From Streptomyces sp. TBY4 (GTDB lineage: Bacteria; Actinomycetota; Actinomycetes; Streptomycetales; Streptomycetaceae): 64,000 nt of DNA. The stretch is from the NCBI RefSeq assembly GCF_024213195.1, contig NZ_JANAVF010000016.1:1-64000 (forward strand), read 5' to 3'. The notes below the pieces were generated by a model, which searched no databases, had not been told where the DNA came from, and worked only from the letters and a program-made list of their open reading frames with translations. This document shows, one piece after another, positions 61,586-64,000 of this stretch. How positions within the stretch are numbered: position 1 is the first letter of the stretch; each line of letters begins with the position of its first letter. Position numbers and translations under genes: made by a program.

Positions 61586-63127
61586 ATGCTCAATCGACGT
61601 ACGACCCTGAGACTGGGCGCGGGAGCCGCCGCCGGCGCGATAGGCGGCGGCATGATCACGGGGACCGCAACGGCCGCGGCCCCGCGCACGCCACCCCGGG
61701 GCGCGACCGGCCCCGACTGGTCCAGGCTCGGCTCGCACCTCAGCGGCGACCTCGTCCTGCCTCCCGACGCCTCATACGAGCAGGCCAGCCGCCTGGCGAT
61801 AGGCCAGTTCGACGCGATCCGGCCACAGGCCGTCGCGTACTGCGAGACCGAGCAGGACGTCCAGACCACGCTCGCCTTCGCCCAGGACAACGCCCTGCGC
61901 CTGGTACCCCGCAGCGGCGGGCACAGCTTCGGCGGCTATTCCACCACGACCGGTGTCGTCCTGGACGTCTCGCGCCTCAACTCGCTCCGGCTGTCGACGA
62001 ACACGGTCGTCATGGGGCCGGGCGTCCAGCAGGTCGACGCCCTGACCAAGCTGGCGCCGCGTGGTGTCTCGGTGGCCAGCGGACTGTGCCCCGGGGTCTG
62101 TCCGGGCGGATTCGTCCAGGGCGGCGGCATGGGCTGGCAGACCCGCAAGTTCGGCATGGCCAGCGACCGGCTGGTCTCCGCGCGGGTGGTCCTCGCCGAC
62201 GGGCGGCGCATCACCGCCTCCGCCACCGAGAACGGCGACCTGTTCTGGGCGCTGCGTGGCGGCGGCGGTGGCAACTTCGGCGTGGTCACCAGCTTCGAAC
62301 TGCGTCCCACCCAAGTGCCGTCCATCGTGAACTTCAATCTGACCTGGCCGTGGGAGGCCGCCCAACGGGTCATCGCCGCATGGCAACGCTGGGTCGTCTC
62401 GGGCCCACGCGACCTGGGCACCGGGATGGGCGTGCAGTGGCTCGACGCCGGCACCGGCCGGCCCGACCTGTTGGTGTACGGCGGCTGGCTCGGCGCACCG
62501 GACAAGTTCGCGGCGGTCCTGGACGCACTGGTGGCCGACGTCGGCAGCGCCCCCGCCACCCGCTCGGTGGAGGAGCAGACCTACCAGAGAGCGATGATGT
62601 CGTACTACGGCTGCTCCGATCTGACGCCCGAGCAGTGCCACACCGTCGGGTACTCACCGGAGGCCCAGGTACCCCGGACCAACTTCGCGATCGACCGCAG
62701 CCGACTGTTCTCCGCGGCCATCCCGGACGGCGGCATCGACAAGGCGCTTGAGGCGTTCACCGCCAACCCGCGCGCGGGCCAGTTCCGCTTCCTGAGCTTC
62801 TTCGCGCTCGGCGGGGCAGCCAAGGAACCGGGCCGCCGGGACACTGCCTTCGTGCACCGCGACACCGAGTTCTACGCCGGCTACTCGCTGGGCCTCAACG
62901 ACCCGAAGTACACGCCCGAGGACGAGCAGGCCGGCCGGGCCTGGGCAGACAACGGCTTCCTGGCCATCGACCCGTACTCGAACGGCGAGAGCTACCAGAA
63001 CTTCATCGACCCGTCGCTCGGCGACTGGCAGGCCGCCTACTACGGCGAGAACTACACCAAACTCCGCGCGGTCAAGCAGAAATACGACCGCCACCGGCTC
63101 TTCTCGTTCGCCCAGGGCATCGCCTGA
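61586..63127 (+). CDS. Tat-exported FAD-linked oxidase (berberine-bridge-enzyme type)
   Basis: 513 aa; ATG with AAGGGGAGAG. The N-terminus is a Tat signal (NRRTTLRLGAGAAAGAIGGG). H113 in RSGGHSFGGY and C168 in GLCPGVCPGGFVQGGGMGW are the two positions that bind FAD covalently in this family. RGGGGGNFGVVTSFE and a BBE C-terminal FIDPSLGDWQAAYYGENYTKL block complete it. It oxidises alcohols, sugars or alkaloid-like substrates outside the cell. A MFS gene follows 36 bp later. Confidence 0.9.
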   Translation: MLNRRTTLRLGAGAAAGAIGGGMITGTATAAAPRTPPRGATGPDWSRLGSHLSGDLVLPPDASYEQASRLAIGQFDAIRPQAVAYCETEQDVQTTLAFAQDNALRLVPRSGGHSFGGYSTTTGVVLDVSRLNSLRLSTNTVVMGPGVQQVDALTKLAPRGVSVASGLCPGVCPGGFVQGGGMGWQTRKFGMASDRLVSARVVLADGRRITASATENGDLFWALRGGGGGNFGVVTSFELRPTQVPSIVNFNLTWPWEAAQRVIAAWQRWVVSGPRDLGTGMGVQWLDAGTGRPDLLVYGGWLGAPDKFAAVLDALVADVGSAPATRSVEEQTYQRAMMSYYGCSDLTPEQCHTVGYSPEAQVPRTNFAIDRSRLFSAAIPDGGIDKALEAFTANPRAGQFRFLSFFALGGAAKEPGRRDTAFVHRDTEFYAGYSLGLNDPKYTPEDEQAGRAWADNGFLAIDPYSNGESYQNFIDPSLGDWQAAYYGENYTKLRAVKQKYDRHRLFSFAQGIA

Positions 63128-63163
63128 TCGCCCGGACACGAACCCAACCAAGGGGTGAAACAC

Positions 63164-64000
63164 ATGGTCTCGGATCAGAGTATCCCAGGCGCCAAGGCGT
63201 CGAGGGTCCTCCTCACATTGCTGTGCCTGGCACAGTTCATGCTCATCTTGGACGTCGCGGTGGTCGCGGTCGCCGTGCCGTCGATGCAGTCGCAACTGGA
63301 CATCTCCGCAGCCAACATCCAATGGGTGAGCACCGCGTACGGCCTCGCCTTCGGCGGCTTTCTGGTAGCGGCCGGCCGCGCGGCCGACCTGTTCGGTCCC
63401 AAGCGCATCCTGCTCGCAGGCTTGGCGATCTTCACGATCGCGTCCGGATTGTGCGGCCTAGCACCCAACGAGGTGGTGCTGTTCGCGGCGCGCGCCCTGC
63501 AGGGCTTCGGCGCGGCGCTGGTCTCCCCGGCTGCTCTGACGCTAGTGACCACCAGCTTCGGCGAGGGCGAGGAGCGCAACAAGGCGCTAGGTCTGTGGGG
63601 AGCCGTCTCCTCCGGCGGCGCCATCGCGGGCCAGCTGCTGGGCGGCGTCCTCGCCGACGTGGCCGGCTGGCGGTCGATCTTCCTCATCAACGTGCCCATC
63701 GGGATCATCGTGATCATCGCTGTGGCCCGGCAGGTCCGCAAGGACCCGGACCGTGCCACGGGGCGGATCGACATGGCGGGCGCGGGGCTGCTCACCGCGG
63801 GTGTGGTGCTGCTCGTGACGGCAGTCTCCCAGGCCGCCGACCACGGCGTGAGCCCGGCGGTGCTGGTCAGCGGTGCGCTCGGGGTGGCCATGCTGGTGGG
63901 CTTCGTGGTGCAGGAGGGCCGTATCGACAACCCAGTCGTGCGGCTGTCCATGTTCCGTAATCCCAACGTCCGCTACGGCAACATGATCTGCATGCTCACC
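63164..64000 (+). CDS. MFS (DHA2/EmrB-type) exporter, cut by the window edge
   Basis: ATG with AGGGGTG before. 279 residues are visible: helix 1 LCLAQFMLILDVAVVAVAVP, motif A GRAADLFGPKRILL, motif C GLWGAVSSGGAIAGQLLGGVL and LINVPIGI. Helix 7-8 follow. It is a 14-TM drug/metabolite exporter, partial only because the window ends. Confidence 0.9.
   Translation, partial: MVSDQSIPGAKASRVLLTLLCLAQFMLILDVAVVAVAVPSMQSQLDISAANIQWVSTAYGLAFGGFLVAAGRAADLFGPKRILLAGLAIFTIASGLCGLAPNEVVLFAARALQGFGAALVSPAALTLVTTSFGEGEERNKALGLWGAVSSGGAIAGQLLGGVLADVAGWRSIFLINVPIGIIVIIAVARQVRKDPDRATGRIDMAGAGLLTAGVVLLVTAVSQAADHGVSPAVLVSGALGVAMLVGFVVQEGRIDNPVVRLSMFRNPNVRYGNMICMLT

Overview
The window is high-GC actinobacterial DNA, almost certainly Streptomyces. 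The support is G/C-biased third codon positions, many GTG starts, rare TTA (bldA-type) codons, an XRE/ImmA/MAB_1171c regulatory trio, lasso and lanthipeptide genes, and lipid and terpenoid enzymes. It reads as an accessory region assembled by successive insertions and deletions rather than as chromosome core. No tRNA, rRNA, CRISPR array, intact transposase or integrase was seen.

Layout. (1) 0-15.3 kb is a defence-type island: a broken kinase-like gene next to an RNase-H-fold-like gene, an Mrr-type membrane nuclease, an unrecognised 452-aa protein, a 1,551-aa SF1 helicase with a C-terminal restriction-endonuclease domain overlapping a gene with a HEPN/DUF4145-like tail, a small helical protein, and a two-gene operon resembling Hachiman (HamA nuclease, HamB helicase). 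(2) At 15.51-15.85 kb and again at 34.95-35.30 kb lies a ~345-bp direct repeat: a GGGGAG-rich arm followed by the last ~63 codons of a CorA-type Mg transporter. This is the pattern expected of tandem integrations into the 3' part of corA. (3) Between the two copies (15.9-34.7 kb) are two RiPP pathways side by side. One is a lasso peptide operon (GntR regulator, precursor, cyclase with a TTA codon, RRE protein, leader peptidase, ABC exporter, LuxR regulator). The other is a class I lanthipeptide operon (precursor with six Cys, LanC, LanB, ABC exporter, luciferase-like oxidoreductase, erythromycin-esterase-like protein). The XRE/ImmA/MAB_1171c/amidohydrolase operon diverges from the gntR gene.

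(4) 35.3-38.5 kb is scrap: an inverted repeat, a frameshifted small secreted protein, an SGNH hydrolase, a methyltransferase, and two gene C-termini (terpene synthase and trypsin) joined back to back. (5) 38.7-45 kb holds an unusual acyl carrier protein with an insertion at its phosphopantetheine site, a DUF4239 membrane protein, a 2OG-Fe(II) oxygenase, a DAO-type flavoenzyme, a PAP2-like membrane protein, a cis-prenyltransferase and a cold-shock protein. (6) 45.3-53.1 kb looks like a small lipid pathway: MMPL exporter, GNAT N-acyltransferase, and an overlapping operon of ACP, ketosynthase, acyl-ACP desaturase and cyclopropane-type methyltransferase, with an LnmK-like double-hotdog protein just upstream.

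(7) 53.2-59 kb has an N-terminally short terpene synthase, a small unknown protein and several decayed genes (DUF5655 fragment, AbiEii nucleotidyltransferase, TrmB regulator). (8) 59.2-64 kb carries a TetR/SDR pair, a winged-helix regulator, a Tat-exported berberine-bridge-type oxidase and the start of an MFS exporter. All functions are inferred by reading the sequence; no searches were run.
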